NCBI RefSeq assembly: GCF_021497965.1
Contig: NZ_CP046525.1
Coordinates: 496,001 to 560,000 of the forward strand
Direction: 5' to 3'
Origin: Streptococcus infantis
GTDB taxonomy: Bacteria > Bacillota > Bacilli > Lactobacillales > Streptococcaceae
Length of the DNA stretch: 64,000 nt
Shown: in pieces, positions 8,132 to 16,479 of the stretch
Layout: the number at the start of each line of letters is the position of its first letter
How positions within the stretch are numbered: the stretch's first letter is position 1
Made by a program: the position numbers and the translations under genes
Notes under the pieces: model-generated
Seen by the model: the letters and a program-made list of their open reading frames with translations, nothing else
Databases searched by the model: none
What the model was told of the DNA's origin: nothing

Positions 8132-9619
8132 ATGAAAAGCATTAAGTTAAATGCCCTGGCTTATATGGGTATTCGAGTTTTAAATATTATTTTCCCGATT
8201 TTGACGGGTACTTATGTTGCGCGTGTTCTAGATCGAACAGACTATGGTTATTTTAACTCTGTTGATACCATTCTGTCTTTTTTCTTGCCCTTTGCAACCT
8301 ATGGAGTCTACAATTACGGCCTTCGATCTATTAGTAATGTAAAAGATAATAAAAAAGAATTAAATAAAGTTTTTTCAAGCCTTTTTTATTTGTGTGTAGC
8401 TTGTACGATTTTGACAAGCGTCGTTTATCTTTTCTCCTATCCCTTATTCTTTAATAGTAATCCTGTCATCAAAAAGATTTTTTTGGTAATGGGTGTTCAA
8501 CTAATTGCTCAAATCTTCTCCATCGAATGGGTCAATGAGGCACTTGAGAATTATAGCTTTTTATTTTATAAAACAGCCTTTATCCGCATTCTCATGCTTG
8601 TCTCTATCTTTATGTTTGTAAAAAATGAGCATGACATTGTTGTGTATACACTGATTATGAGTCTTTCAACTCTTATCAATTATCTCATTAGTTATTTTTG
8701 GATTAAGAGAGATATTCAGTTTGTTAAGGTTTCGTTAGAAGAGTTTAGACCTCTTTTCCTACCTTTGACAGCCATGTTGATTTTTGCCAATGCCAATATG
8801 TTATTTACCTTCCTAGACCGTCTATTCTTGGTAAAGACGGGTGTTGATGTGAACGTCAGCTATTATACGATGGCACAACGTATTGTAACAGTTATCGCTG
8901 GTGTTGTTACAGGTGCGATTGGAGTTAGTGTTCCTCGCTTGAGTTACTATTTAGGAATCGGGAAAAAAGAAGAGTATGTAAATTTGGTGAACCGGGGAAG
9001 TCGTATTTTTAACTTCTTCATCATCCCTCTTAGTTTTGGTTTGATGATTTTGGGTCCCTATGCAATCCTTCTGTATGGTAGTGAAAAATATATCGGTGGT
9101 GGTATCTTGACATCCCTCTTTGCATTTCGTACCATTATTCTTGCTTTAGATACTATTTTAGGCTCTCAAATTCTCTTTACAAATGGATTTGAAAAAAGAA
9201 TTACAGTTTATACGCTATTTGCGGGTGGATTGAACCTCATTTTAGATTGCCTTCTCTATTTTAATAACATTATTTCACCTGAGTATTATTTGATTACGAC
9301 GATGATGTCAGAAAGTTTTCTTCTAATACTGTACGTAATCTTTATTCATAAGACTAAGCTCATTAACCTAGGACATATCTTTAAATATACGGTACGTTAT
9401 TCTCTTTTTGCATTGACATTTGTTCCTATCTATTTCTTGGTCAATGCTATTTATCCAGTCAAAATGGTGATCAACCTACCTTTCTTGATTAATATGCTGA
9501 TTATCATGGTCTTATCAGCTCTTAGTTATATTGGTTTACTAGTTTGGACCAAAGATAGTATCTTTTATGAATTTTTAGGTCATTTTGTTTCTCTCAAAAA
9601 ACGTATAAAAAAATCTTAG
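8132..9619 (+). CDS. Polysaccharide flippase of the MOP superfamily (TacF-like)
   Basis: A 495-residue membrane protein with about 12-14 hydrophobic segments and the Wzx/TacF-type N-terminus (YVARVLDRTDYGYFNSV near residue 28, typical of the polysaccharide transporter family). It should flip lipid-linked teichoic-acid precursors across the membrane. In pneumococcus the teichoic-acid flippase TacF lies directly before licD1 and licD2, and the same arrangement is seen here, so a TacF role is likely although I cannot measure similarity. Choline dependence in pneumococcus depends on TacF specificity for choline-bearing units; whether that holds here cannot be read. Confidence 0.78.
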   Translation: MKSIKLNALAYMGIRVLNIIFPILTGTYVARVLDRTDYGYFNSVDTILSFFLPFATYGVYNYGLRSISNVKDNKKELNKVFSSLFYLCVACTILTSVVYLFSYPLFFNSNPVIKKIFLVMGVQLIAQIFSIEWVNEALENYSFLFYKTAFIRILMLVSIFMFVKNEHDIVVYTLIMSLSTLINYLISYFWIKRDIQFVKVSLEEFRPLFLPLTAMLIFANANMLFTFLDRLFLVKTGVDVNVSYYTMAQRIVTVIAGVVTGAIGVSVPRLSYYLGIGKKEEYVNLVNRGSRIFNFFIIPLSFGLMILGPYAILLYGSEKYIGGGILTSLFAFRTIILALDTILGSQILFTNGFEKRITVYTLFAGGLNLILDCLLYFNNIISPEYYLITTMMSESFLLILYVIFIHKTKLINLGHIFKYTVRYSLFALTFVPIYFLVNAIYPVKMVINLPFLINMLIIMVLSALSYIGLLVWTKDSIFYEFLGHFVSLKKRIKKS

Positions 9620-9628
9620 GAGGATTAG

Positions 9629-10432
9629 ATGAGAAGATTAAGTATTGAAGAAGCTAAGCAGATTGAACTTGATATTTTAGCCTATATTGATTCGTTTTGT
9701 AAGAAGCATTATATTGCCTATTTTATCAATTATGGCACCTTGATTGGAGCTATTCGTCATAAGGGTTTTATTCCCTGGGATGATGATATAGACATCTCTA
9801 TGACACGTGAAAACTATGACCGTTTTATCCAGTTATTTCATCAAGAACAATCGAAATATAAGATTTTAGCTTTGGAAACCGATGATCACTACTATAATAA
9901 TTTTATAAAGGTTGTAGATTCGACAACGAGAATAGTAGATACACGAAATACAAAAACTTATGATTCTGGAATTTTCATTGATATTTTTCCAATGGATTCT
10001 TTCAATGATTCTAAAGTTATCGATGTGTGCTATAAGTTGGAAAGCTTTAAATTATTGTCTTTCAGTAAACATAAGAATATTGTTTATGGAGATAGCAAGT
10101 TAAAAGACTTGATTCGTACCTTCTTCTGGTTTATTTTTCGTCCTATTTCTCCCCGTTATTTTGCAAGTCAAATTGAAAAGCAAATTCAAAAGTATAGGGT
10201 AAAAGATGGGAAATATATCGCTTTTATTCCTTCCAAGTTTAAGGAAAAAGAAGTCTTTGCCAAAGAAGTTTTTGAAGATTTAATTGAAGTTCCTTTTGAA
10301 TATCTGATGCTTTCAGCACCGAAACAATACGATACTATTTTGAAGCAGTATTATGGTGATTATATGACTCTCCCACCAAAAGAAAAACAGTTTTATAGTC
10401 ACGAATTTGAAGCCTATCAATTGGAGGATTAA
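9629..10432 (+). CDS. licD1: LicD family phosphorylcholine transferase (LicD1-like)
   Basis: A 267-residue LicD protein. The core motif is INYGTLIGAIRHKG then IPWDDDIDIS near residues 30-55, followed by FIDIFPMD near residue 110 and a GDYMTLPPKEK tail. The sequence reads closely to pneumococcal LicD1 as I recall it, for example the long KLESFKLLSFSKHKNIVYGDS stretch. It should move phosphorylcholine from CDP-choline to an N-acetylgalactosamine of the teichoic-acid repeat. It lies 9 bases after the flippase and its stop touches the next licD, forming a flippase-licD1-licD2 operon. The CDP-choline synthesis genes licABC are not in this window. Confidence 0.82.
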   Translation: MRRLSIEEAKQIELDILAYIDSFCKKHYIAYFINYGTLIGAIRHKGFIPWDDDIDISMTRENYDRFIQLFHQEQSKYKILALETDDHYYNNFIKVVDSTTRIVDTRNTKTYDSGIFIDIFPMDSFNDSKVIDVCYKLESFKLLSFSKHKNIVYGDSKLKDLIRTFFWFIFRPISPRYFASQIEKQIQKYRVKDGKYIAFIPSKFKEKEVFAKEVFEDLIEVPFEYLMLSAPKQYDTILKQYYGDYMTLPPKEKQFYSHEFEAYQLED

Positions 10433-11239
10433 ATGCAGTACTTAGAAAAAAATGAAATTAAAGAAATTCAACTAGGTATTCTGGACTATGTTGATGAAAT
10501 TTGTAAAAAAAATGACATTCCTTATTTCCTCAGCTATGGAACCATGTTGGGAGCTGTTCGTCATAAGGGAATGATTCCTTGGGATGATGATATCGATATT
10601 TCACTGTATAGAAAAGACTATGAGCGTCTATTAAAAGCGATTGAGGAAGATAATCATCCTATTTATCGAGTTCTTTCTTACGATACTTCTTCATGGTATT
10701 TCCATAATTTTGCAGCTATTCTTGATACATCAACAGTTATTGAAGATAACGTAAAATATAAGCGTCATGATACGAGTTTGTTTATTGATGTCTTTCCAAT
10801 CGATCATTTTTCAGATTTGAGCATCGTTGATAAGAGCTATAAATATGTTGCCTTGCGTCAGCTTGCCTATATCAAAAAAGAACGTGCAGTACACGGAGAT
10901 AGCAAATTAAAAGATTTCCTTCGTTTGTGTATCTGGTATCCTCTTAGACTTGTTAATCCGAGATATTTCTATAAGAAAATAGATCAATTAGTTAAAAATA
11001 GTGTGACAGAAAATCCTGCATATGAAGGAGCCATTGGAGTTGGGAAAGAAAAAATGAAAGAAGTCTTTCCAGCAGGAACTTTAAAAGAACTGATTTTAAC
11101 AGAGTTTGAAGGTCGGATGGTACCTATTCCAAAGAACTATGATGCTTTTCTAACACAGATGTATGGGGATTATATGACTCCTCCATCAAAAGAAATGCAG
11201 GAGTGGTATAGCCATAGTATAAAAGCCTATCGAAAATAA
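10433..11239 (+). CDS. licD2: LicD family phosphorylcholine transferase (LicD2-like)
   Basis: A 268-residue LicD paralogue of the preceding gene, sharing the same spacing of motifs: LSYGTMLGAVRHKG plus IPWDDDIDIS, LFIDVFPIDHF, HGDSKLKDFLR and YGDYMTPPSKEMQ. It begins directly after the stop codon of the upstream licD. In pneumococcus LicD1 and LicD2 decorate different positions of the repeat unit, so this gene probably adds the second phosphorylcholine. Assignment as LicD2 is by order in the operon. Confidence 0.78.
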   Translation: MQYLEKNEIKEIQLGILDYVDEICKKNDIPYFLSYGTMLGAVRHKGMIPWDDDIDISLYRKDYERLLKAIEEDNHPIYRVLSYDTSSWYFHNFAAILDTSTVIEDNVKYKRHDTSLFIDVFPIDHFSDLSIVDKSYKYVALRQLAYIKKERAVHGDSKLKDFLRLCIWYPLRLVNPRYFYKKIDQLVKNSVTENPAYEGAIGVGKEKMKEVFPAGTLKELILTEFEGRMVPIPKNYDAFLTQMYGDYMTPPSKEMQEWYSHSIKAYRK

Positions 11240-11263
11240 ATATTTTATAGGCTAGATAGATGT

Positions 11264-11305
11264 TCTAAAGATGCTCGCTTGATTCATCAAGTGAGCATCT
11301 TTAGA
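11264..11305 (+). terminator. Long stem-loop terminator after licD2
   Basis: A 20-bp stem with only a 2-base loop (11264-11283 with 11286-11305, one G-U pair). The following bases are not a clean T-run, so it may act in both directions or as an RNA stabiliser as well as a terminator. Confidence 0.65.
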
Positions 11306-11326
11306 CTTAATTCCAACGCCATTCTT

Positions 11327-11355
11327 TTGATAAAATCATTTAAATCTTGTATAAT
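11327..11355 (+). promoter_or_regulatory. Sigma-A promoter of mecA
   Basis: TTGATA at 11327 and TATAAT at 11350 are spaced 17 bases apart. Transcription would start near 11362, about 25 bases before the mecA start. Confidence 0.8.
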
Positions 11356-11386
11356 AGATAGAACTGAAAGTATGAGGTTACGAACT

Positions 11387-12124
11387 ATGAAAATGAAACA
11401 AATCAGTGATACAACTTTAAAAATCACGATGTCTCTAGAAGATTTGATGGATCGTGGAATGGAAATCGCTGACTTTCTCGTTCCACAAGAAAAAACAGAA
11501 GAGTTTTTCTATGCAATCTTGGATGAGCTAGAAATGCCAGACAGCTTTTTGGATACAGGTATGCTTAGCTTCCGAGTAACACCGAAACCTGATAAGGTTG
11601 ATGTCTTTGTGACGAAATCTAAGATTGATCAGAACTTGGATTTTGAAGATTTGGCAGATCTTCCAGATATGGATGAGTTGGCGAAAATGTCTCCAGATGA
11701 GTTTCTGAAAACATTGGAAAAAACCATGGCAGAAAAAACAAAAGAAGATATTGAAGCTATTCAATCTTTAGAACAGGTTGAAAAAGAAGAGGAAGCAGCG
11801 ATTGAGGAAATTTCTGAACTTGAAGAAGGAAAAAGAGAACCTTATATCTACTACATCTTACGATTTGACGACTTAACTAGTTTGGTTTCTTTTGCAAAGA
11901 CAGTCGATTACCAAATGGAGACTTCAGAACTTTACAAGATGAATGACCAATATTATCTAACAGTTTTGGTAGATGTAGAGGATCATCCAAGTCTTTATCC
12001 AGCTTGGTTATTGGCACGCATGCGCGAATTTGCGGATGATAGTGATATTAGTCGCTCAGTACTTCAAGAATATGGACAAGTCATCATCAATCATGATGCT
12101 GTTCAAGGACTTCAAAAAGTATAA
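11387..12124 (+). CDS. mecA: Adaptor protein MecA
   Basis: MecA feeds target proteins to the ClpC-ClpP protease; in streptococci it targets the competence sigma factor ComX. The 245-residue protein begins MKMKQISDTTLKITMSLEDLMDRGMEI, the family N-terminus, has an acidic Glu-rich linker in the middle (about residues 125-155) and a C-terminal ClpC-binding domain (IYYILRFDDLTSLVSFAK). The frame is open further upstream, to 11279, but that region holds the terminator and promoter, so the start at 11387 is chosen. It has its own promoter. The clpP gene at 54.9 kb is the downstream protease subunit. Confidence 0.93.
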   Translation: MKMKQISDTTLKITMSLEDLMDRGMEIADFLVPQEKTEEFFYAILDELEMPDSFLDTGMLSFRVTPKPDKVDVFVTKSKIDQNLDFEDLADLPDMDELAKMSPDEFLKTLEKTMAEKTKEDIEAIQSLEQVEKEEEAAIEEISELEEGKREPYIYYILRFDDLTSLVSFAKTVDYQMETSELYKMNDQYYLTVLVDVEDHPSLYPAWLLARMREFADDSDISRSVLQEYGQVIINHDAVQGLQKV

Positions 12125-12140
12125 CTATGTTTATAAATGA

Positions 12141-12166
12141 GGCAGAGAGAATTTCTCTGTCTTTTT
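12141..12166 (+). terminator. Intrinsic terminator after mecA
   Basis: An 8-bp stem GGCAGAGA / TCTCTGTC with a 5-base loop is followed by TTTTT. Confidence 0.75.
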
Positions 12167-12217
12167 CGATTTGAATAATATAGAACAGTCTATTGGAAGT
12201 AGGACCATGTTCCCAGC

Positions 12218-12246
12218 TTGATTAAATGATAAAAAAACGATATCAT
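12218..12246 (+). promoter_or_regulatory. Promoter of the YwlG-family gene
   Basis: TTGATT at 12218 and TATCAT at 12241 have 17-base spacing, 25 bases before the gene start. The -10 is imperfect. Confidence 0.55.
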
Positions 12247-12270
12247 AGAAGGAAGTAAGCGAGGTAAAGT

Positions 12271-12834
12271 ATGGACCAAGGACATTTACAAAAAGAGGTT
12301 GAGGAAATCCTAGAAGATGTATTGGCAAAGGCTTCTCTCCCTGAGGGAGCTCTCTTTGTTTTGGGCTTATCTTCTAGCGAGGTGATAGGAGGTCGCATCG
12401 GGAAAGACTCTAGCCAAGAAATTGGGGAATTAATTGTTCAAAAAATCTTAGAAATCTTGTCAGCAAGAGGGATCCATCTAGCAGTTCAGGGATGCGAACA
12501 TGTTAACCGTGCCTTGGTAGTGGAACGAGAGGTCGCAATCAAATACAATCTGGAGATTGTAAGTGTTTTACCGACTCTGCATGCAGGAGGTTCTGGTCAA
12601 TTGGCAGCCTTTCGTTATATGAAAGACCCAGTTGAGGTTGAATTTATTAAGGCAGATGCAGGGATCGATATTGGTGACACAGCTATAGGGATGCATATCA
12701 AGCATGTTCAAGTGCCTATACGTCCAGTCTTGAAATCAATCGGCCATGCACATGTAACTGCCCTTGCTAGTCGTCCGAAATTAATCGGTGGGGCGCGTGC
12801 TCAATATCCACAAGACTTTATCAGAAAAATATAG
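12271..12834 (+). CDS. UPF0340 / DUF436 family protein (YwlG-like)
   Basis: A 187-residue conserved protein of unknown function, the TIGR01440/UPF0340 family typified by B. subtilis YwlG. Recognisable blocks are [15 protein letters not shown] near residue 31, the [12 protein letters not shown] motif near residue 77 and [14 protein letters not shown] near residue 104. No signal peptide or membrane segment. It has its own promoter and terminator. No function should be assumed. Confidence 0.85.
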   Translation: MDQGHLQKEVEEILEDVLAKASLPEGALFVLGLSSSEVIGGRIGKDSSQEIGELIVQKILEILSARGIHLAVQGCEHVNRALVVEREVAIKYNLEIVSVLPTLHAGGSGQLAAFRYMKDPVEVEFIKADAGIDIGDTAIGMHIKHVQVPIRPVLKSIGHAHVTALASRPKLIGGARAQYPQDFIRKI

Positions 12835-12847
12835 TGAAAAACGAAAT

Positions 12848-12878
12848 CTCTCATCTGCTTAGCAGGTGGGAGTTTTTT
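12848..12878 (+). terminator. Intrinsic terminator after the YwlG-family gene
   Basis: An 11-bp stem CTCTCATCTGC / GCAGGTGGGAG (two wobbles) with a 3-base loop is followed by six T. A TATAAT at 12939 downstream is the likely -10 for the thioredoxin lipoprotein gene. Confidence 0.85.
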
Positions 12879-12998
12879 GTAATCAAGAAGCGTCATTAAT
12901 TTCCGAGCAGATTCTAAGTATTTTTAGGAAGGTAGGTATATAATAGAGCTATAAAATTATTATCTATATTCATATATATAATAAGAAAGGTGATGAAA

Positions 12999-13559
12999 AT
13001 GAAAATATGGCAAGTATCTGTATTGGTTTGCGCTAGTCTGGTTTGTCTATCGGCTTGTAAAAATCAGACGACGAGCGAGGCTGATAAACAAAATGGAGAC
13101 AAACAAGCGCAAGTCAGCTCTCAAACTGCAAAAAAAGGAGAAGAAGTTCCAGATTTTGAACTCACGGGAGTTGATGGGAAAAACTACCATCTATCTGATT
13201 ATAAGGGTAAAAAGGTCTATCTTAAATTTTGGGCATCTTGGTGCTCTATTTGTCTAGCCAGCCTCCCTGATACCGATGAACTTGCAAAAGCAGCAGGCGA
13301 TGACTATGTTGTCTTGACAGTGGTTTCTCCTGGTCAAAAAGGCGAGCAAGCAGAAGAAGCCTTCAAAAAATGGTATCAAGGATTGGACTATAAAAATCTA
13401 CCTGTCCTTCTAGATTCTTCAGGTAAAATTTTGGAAAGTTACGGAGTCCGTTCTTATCCGACTCAGGCCTTTATTGATAAAGAAGGCAAACTAGTCAAGA
13501 CCCAGCCAGGTTTTATGGACAAAGAAACTATTTTACAGACCTTAAAGAGTATAGATTAG
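12999..13559 (+). CDS. Surface thioredoxin-fold lipoprotein (Etrx1-like)
   Basis: A TlpA-like extracellular thioredoxin that passes electrons to surface methionine sulfoxide reductase. The signal peptide ends in the lipobox LSAC near residue 23, followed by a polar linker; the redox fold runs from about residue 50 with the catalytic WCSIC (CXXC) near residue 83 and the cis-proline region SYPTQAF. ATG at 12999 is chosen because AAAGG at 12986 is well spaced from it; GTG 12990 and ATG 12993 are in frame but too close. It sits 9 bases before msrAB, as in the pneumococcal Etrx1-MsrAB1 pair. The membrane electron donor CcdA that I expect upstream is absent here. Confidence 0.85.
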   Translation: MKIWQVSVLVCASLVCLSACKNQTTSEADKQNGDKQAQVSSQTAKKGEEVPDFELTGVDGKNYHLSDYKGKKVYLKFWASWCSICLASLPDTDELAKAAGDDYVVLTVVSPGQKGEQAEEAFKKWYQGLDYKNLPVLLDSSGKILESYGVRSYPTQAFIDKEGKLVKTQPGFMDKETILQTLKSID

Positions 13560-13568
13560 AGGTTTATT

Positions 13569-14684
13569 ATGGATGATAAATTAAAAATAATCCTGTCGAT
13601 TGGGATCATTATTTTCCTTATTTTAGGAGTTTTATTTCTTTTGGAAAAAAGAAGCGCAAGCTATACCGACACCTCTCAAATTGAGAATGCAGCAGTTAGT
13701 CAAGGGCAAAAAGTCACGAAAAAAACTCAACCAAGTAAAGATGCTGACTTACATGATATCTATCTAGCTGGAGGTTGCTTCTGGGGAGTCGAAGAGTATT
13801 TTTCACGAGTAGCGGGTGTGACAGATGCTGTTTCTGGTTATGCTAATGGTAGAGGAGAAACAACCCAGTATGAATTGATTGGCCAAACCGGGCATGCTGA
13901 GACTGTTCATGTGACCTATGACGCCAATCAAATCTCCTTAAAAGAAATCTTGCTCCATTATTTCCGGATTATTAATCCAATCAGCAAGAATAAGCAAGGA
14001 AATGATGTGGGAACCCAGTATCGGACTGGTGTCTACTATAAGGACGATCAAGACCTAGAAGTTATCAATCAAGTCTTTGATCAAGTTGCTCAGAAATACG
14101 ACCAGCCTCTAGCGGTTGAAAAGGAAGCCTTAAGAAATTTTATCGTGGCTGAAGATTACCACCAAGACTATCTCCAGAAAAATCCTAACGGCTATTGCCA
14201 TATCAATGTCAATCAAGCAGCCTATCCTGTTATTGATGCGAGTAAATATCCAAAACCAAGTGACGATGAATTGAAAAAACTCTTATCACCAGAGGAGTAT
14301 GCAGTGACTCAAAATAGTCAAACAGAACGTGCTTTTTCAAATCGTTACTGGGATAAATTCGAAGCAGGTATTTATGTGGATGTTGCGACTGGCGAACCCC
14401 TCTTTTCTTCGAAAGATAAGTTTGAATCGGGCTGTGGTTGGCCTAGCTTTACCCAGCCTATCAGTCCAGATGTTGCGACCTACAAGGAAGACAAGTCTTA
14501 TAATATGGTCAGAACAGAAGTCAGAAGTAGAACAGGGGATTCTCACCTAGGACATGTCTTTACAGATGGACCTCAGGACAAGGGAGGTCTACGCTATTGT
14601 ATCAATAGTCTATCCATCCGTTTTATTCCTAAGGATCAAATGGAAGAAAAGGGTTATGGTTATTTGTTGGATTATGTCGAGTAA
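13569..14684 (+). CDS. msrAB: Membrane-anchored methionine sulfoxide reductase A/B fusion
   Basis: A 371-residue bifunctional enzyme reducing both isomers of methionine sulfoxide in surface proteins. An uncleaved signal anchor lies at residues 5-26, then the MsrA domain with the catalytic GCFWG near residue 68 and [10 protein letters not shown] near 151, then the MsrB domain with SGCGWPSF near residue 287 and the catalytic RYCINS near residue 346. It follows the thioredoxin lipoprotein closely, its predicted reductant. In a species with two H2O2-producing oxidases (lctO and spxB in this window) such repair is expected. Confidence 0.93.
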   Translation: MDDKLKIILSIGIIIFLILGVLFLLEKRSASYTDTSQIENAAVSQGQKVTKKTQPSKDADLHDIYLAGGCFWGVEEYFSRVAGVTDAVSGYANGRGETTQYELIGQTGHAETVHVTYDANQISLKEILLHYFRIINPISKNKQGNDVGTQYRTGVYYKDDQDLEVINQVFDQVAQKYDQPLAVEKEALRNFIVAEDYHQDYLQKNPNGYCHINVNQAAYPVIDASKYPKPSDDELKKLLSPEEYAVTQNSQTERAFSNRYWDKFEAGIYVDVATGEPLFSSKDKFESGCGWPSFTQPISPDVATYKEDKSYNMVRTEVRSRTGDSHLGHVFTDGPQDKGGLRYCINSLSIRFIPKDQMEEKGYGYLLDYVE

Positions 14685-14709
14685 ACTTGATATTTAAATC
14701 AATCATAAA

Positions 14710-14742
14710 AAAGCCAGATCTCCTGTTGGGGTCTGGCTTTTA
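14710..14742 (+). terminator. Intrinsic terminator after msrAB
   Basis: An 11-bp stem AAAGCCAGATC / GGTCTGGCTTT (one wobble) with a 9-base loop and a short T-run that runs straight into the next promoter. Confidence 0.8.
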
Positions 14743-14757
14743 TGGTATACTTAGGGT
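14743..14757 (+). promoter_or_regulatory. Extended -10 promoter giving a probable leaderless pabB mRNA
   Basis: TGGTATACT ends at 14751 and the ATG begins 6 bases later, at 14758. Transcription normally starts about 7 bases after the -10, that is, at the A of the start codon. No usable ribosome site is visible in between (TAGGGT only). Confidence 0.6.
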
Positions 14758-16479
14758 ATGCATAGAAAAACAGTGATTGATTTTAGGGCCTTGGGCGAGC
14801 GATACACCTTTATCCAACCTATCAAAGAGTTAAAAACCAGAGATTTAGCAGAAGTGACGGACTTATTAGCACAAGTAGAAAACTACCAAGAGAAAGGCTA
14901 TTATGTGGTAGGTTATGTCAGCTACGAGGCTGCACCTGCTTTTGAGAAAAAGTTATCAGTACACAAGGCTCCTTTACTGGGAGAGTATTTGCTGTATTTC
15001 ACTGTTCATGATAGTGTTGAAAAATCAAGTATACCTCTGACTTATGAGGAGGTGTATTTACCGTCAAACTGGCAGGAAGTAACATCTGCAGAGGACTATG
15101 AAAAGGCCATTGCTCAGATTCACCATCATTTACGGCAAGGGGATACTTATCAGGTCAATTATACTGTCCAACTCAAGCAGGAGTTGTCTGCCAATCCTTT
15201 TGCTATCTACAATCGTATGGTGGTGGAGCAGGAAGCGGGATATAATGCTTACGTAGAGCATGATGATATGGCAGTGATTTCCATGAGTCCAGAATTCTTT
15301 TTTGAGCAGAATGGTCGTGAGTTGACGACTCGCCCTATGAAGGGGACGACTAAACGTGGTCTGACGGATGCTGAAGACTTGAACGAGGCGGCTTGGTTGG
15401 AACAGGATCCCAAAAATCGTTCAGAAAACATGATGATAGTGGACCTCTTGCGAAATGACATGAATCGTATTTCTGAGGTTGGTAGTGAGCATGTGGAACG
15501 TTTATGCCAAGTGGAGCAGTATTCTACAGTGTGGCAGATGACTTCAACTATCAAGAGTCAGTTACGACCAGATGTTGACCTAGTTGAAATTTTCCGTTCT
15601 CTCTTTCCATGTGGCTCCATTACAGGTGCACCCAAGATAGCGACAATGGAAATTATCAAGGACTTGGAGCCGCAAGCAAGAGGGGTCTACTGTGGGACGA
15701 TTGGTCTATTACTTCCCAATGGACGACGAATTTTCAATGTGGCTATTCGAATCATACAACTCTACAAGGGGCAAGCCATCTATGGAGTCGGTGGAGGCAT
15801 TACATGGGATAGCACTTGGGAGTCAGAATACCGCGAAGTCCATCAAAAGGCTGCTGTTCTTTACCGAAATCAGCCTCGTTTTCAACTAATTACTACAGGG
15901 AAAATTAGCCAGAAAAAATTACTCTTTGAAACTCAACATCTGGAAAGACTGCAAAAGGCTAGTCGATACTTTGCATTTCCATTTGACCAAGAAGTTCTGA
16001 AACAAGAGATAGAGAAGGAGTGCCAGTCTTGTGACCTACTTCAAGATTATCGGGTACGAATCAGTCTCAGCAAATCTGGAGCGATTGAAATCGATCGGCA
16101 AGTATTGACACCGCTTAGCTCTAGCTTCTGTCAGGCCAAACTTTGTCTACAGGAAGCTGATTTACAGCAGGCCTTTACCTACTTTAAGACGACATACCGA
16201 CCACATTTGACAGTGGGAGAGCAGGAAATCATCTATCACACTGCTGATGGAAAATTGCTTGAAACCTCTATTGGGAATCTGGTCTTAAAAATGGATGGCA
16301 AGCTCTATACCCCACCTAGTACTCTTGGCCTGTTACCAGGGATTTATCGCCAGCATTTACTTGAAAGCAGGCAGGTAGAAGAGAAGGTCTTGACAATAGA
16401 AGATTTGGCACAAGCAGAAGCCATCTATGGCTGTAATGCAGTAAGGGGCTTGTATGAATTGTCAGTAAAGGAGCACTAA
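14758..16479 (+). CDS. pabB: Aminodeoxychorismate synthase component I fused to 4-amino-4-deoxychorismate lyase
   Basis: A 573-residue fusion for p-aminobenzoate, a folate precursor. Residues 1-370 are the chorismate-binding PabB domain, with SPEFFFEQNGRELTTRPMKG near residue 178, ENMMIVDLLRNDMNRI near 223 and GSITGAPK near 286. Residues from about 385 form a PabC-type PLP lyase (GNLVLKMDGKLYTPP, LLPGIYRQHLL, and a closing NAVRGLYE). The fusion is common in streptococci. The amidotransferase PabA is not here and would be encoded elsewhere. The stop codon touches the next gene. The promoter predicts a leaderless transcript. Confidence 0.9.
   Translation: MHRKTVIDFRALGERYTFIQPIKELKTRDLAEVTDLLAQVENYQEKGYYVVGYVSYEAAPAFEKKLSVHKAPLLGEYLLYFTVHDSVEKSSIPLTYEEVYLPSNWQEVTSAEDYEKAIAQIHHHLRQGDTYQVNYTVQLKQELSANPFAIYNRMVVEQEAGYNAYVEHDDMAVISMSPEFFFEQNGRELTTRPMKGTTKRGLTDAEDLNEAAWLEQDPKNRSENMMIVDLLRNDMNRISEVGSEHVERLCQVEQYSTVWQMTSTIKSQLRPDVDLVEIFRSLFPCGSITGAPKIATMEIIKDLEPQARGVYCGTIGLLLPNGRRIFNVAIRIIQLYKGQAIYGVGGGITWDSTWESEYREVHQKAAVLYRNQPRFQLITTGKISQKKLLFETQHLERLQKASRYFAFPFDQEVLKQEIEKECQSCDLLQDYRVRISLSKSGAIEIDRQVLTPLSSSFCQAKLCLQEADLQQAFTYFKTTYRPHLTVGEQEIIYHTADGKLLETSIGNLVLKMDGKLYTPPSTLGLLPGIYRQHLLESRQVEEKVLTIEDLAQAEAIYGCNAVRGLYELSVKEH

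Noticed and set aside
11279-11386. N-terminal extension of MecA from 11279
   Set aside because: It would be translated through a long hairpin and the TTGATA/TATAAT promoter; the family start is at 11387.
12271-12834. An enzyme function for the YwlG-family gene
   Set aside because: The family has no established activity; the [12 protein letters not shown] motif alone does not prove one.
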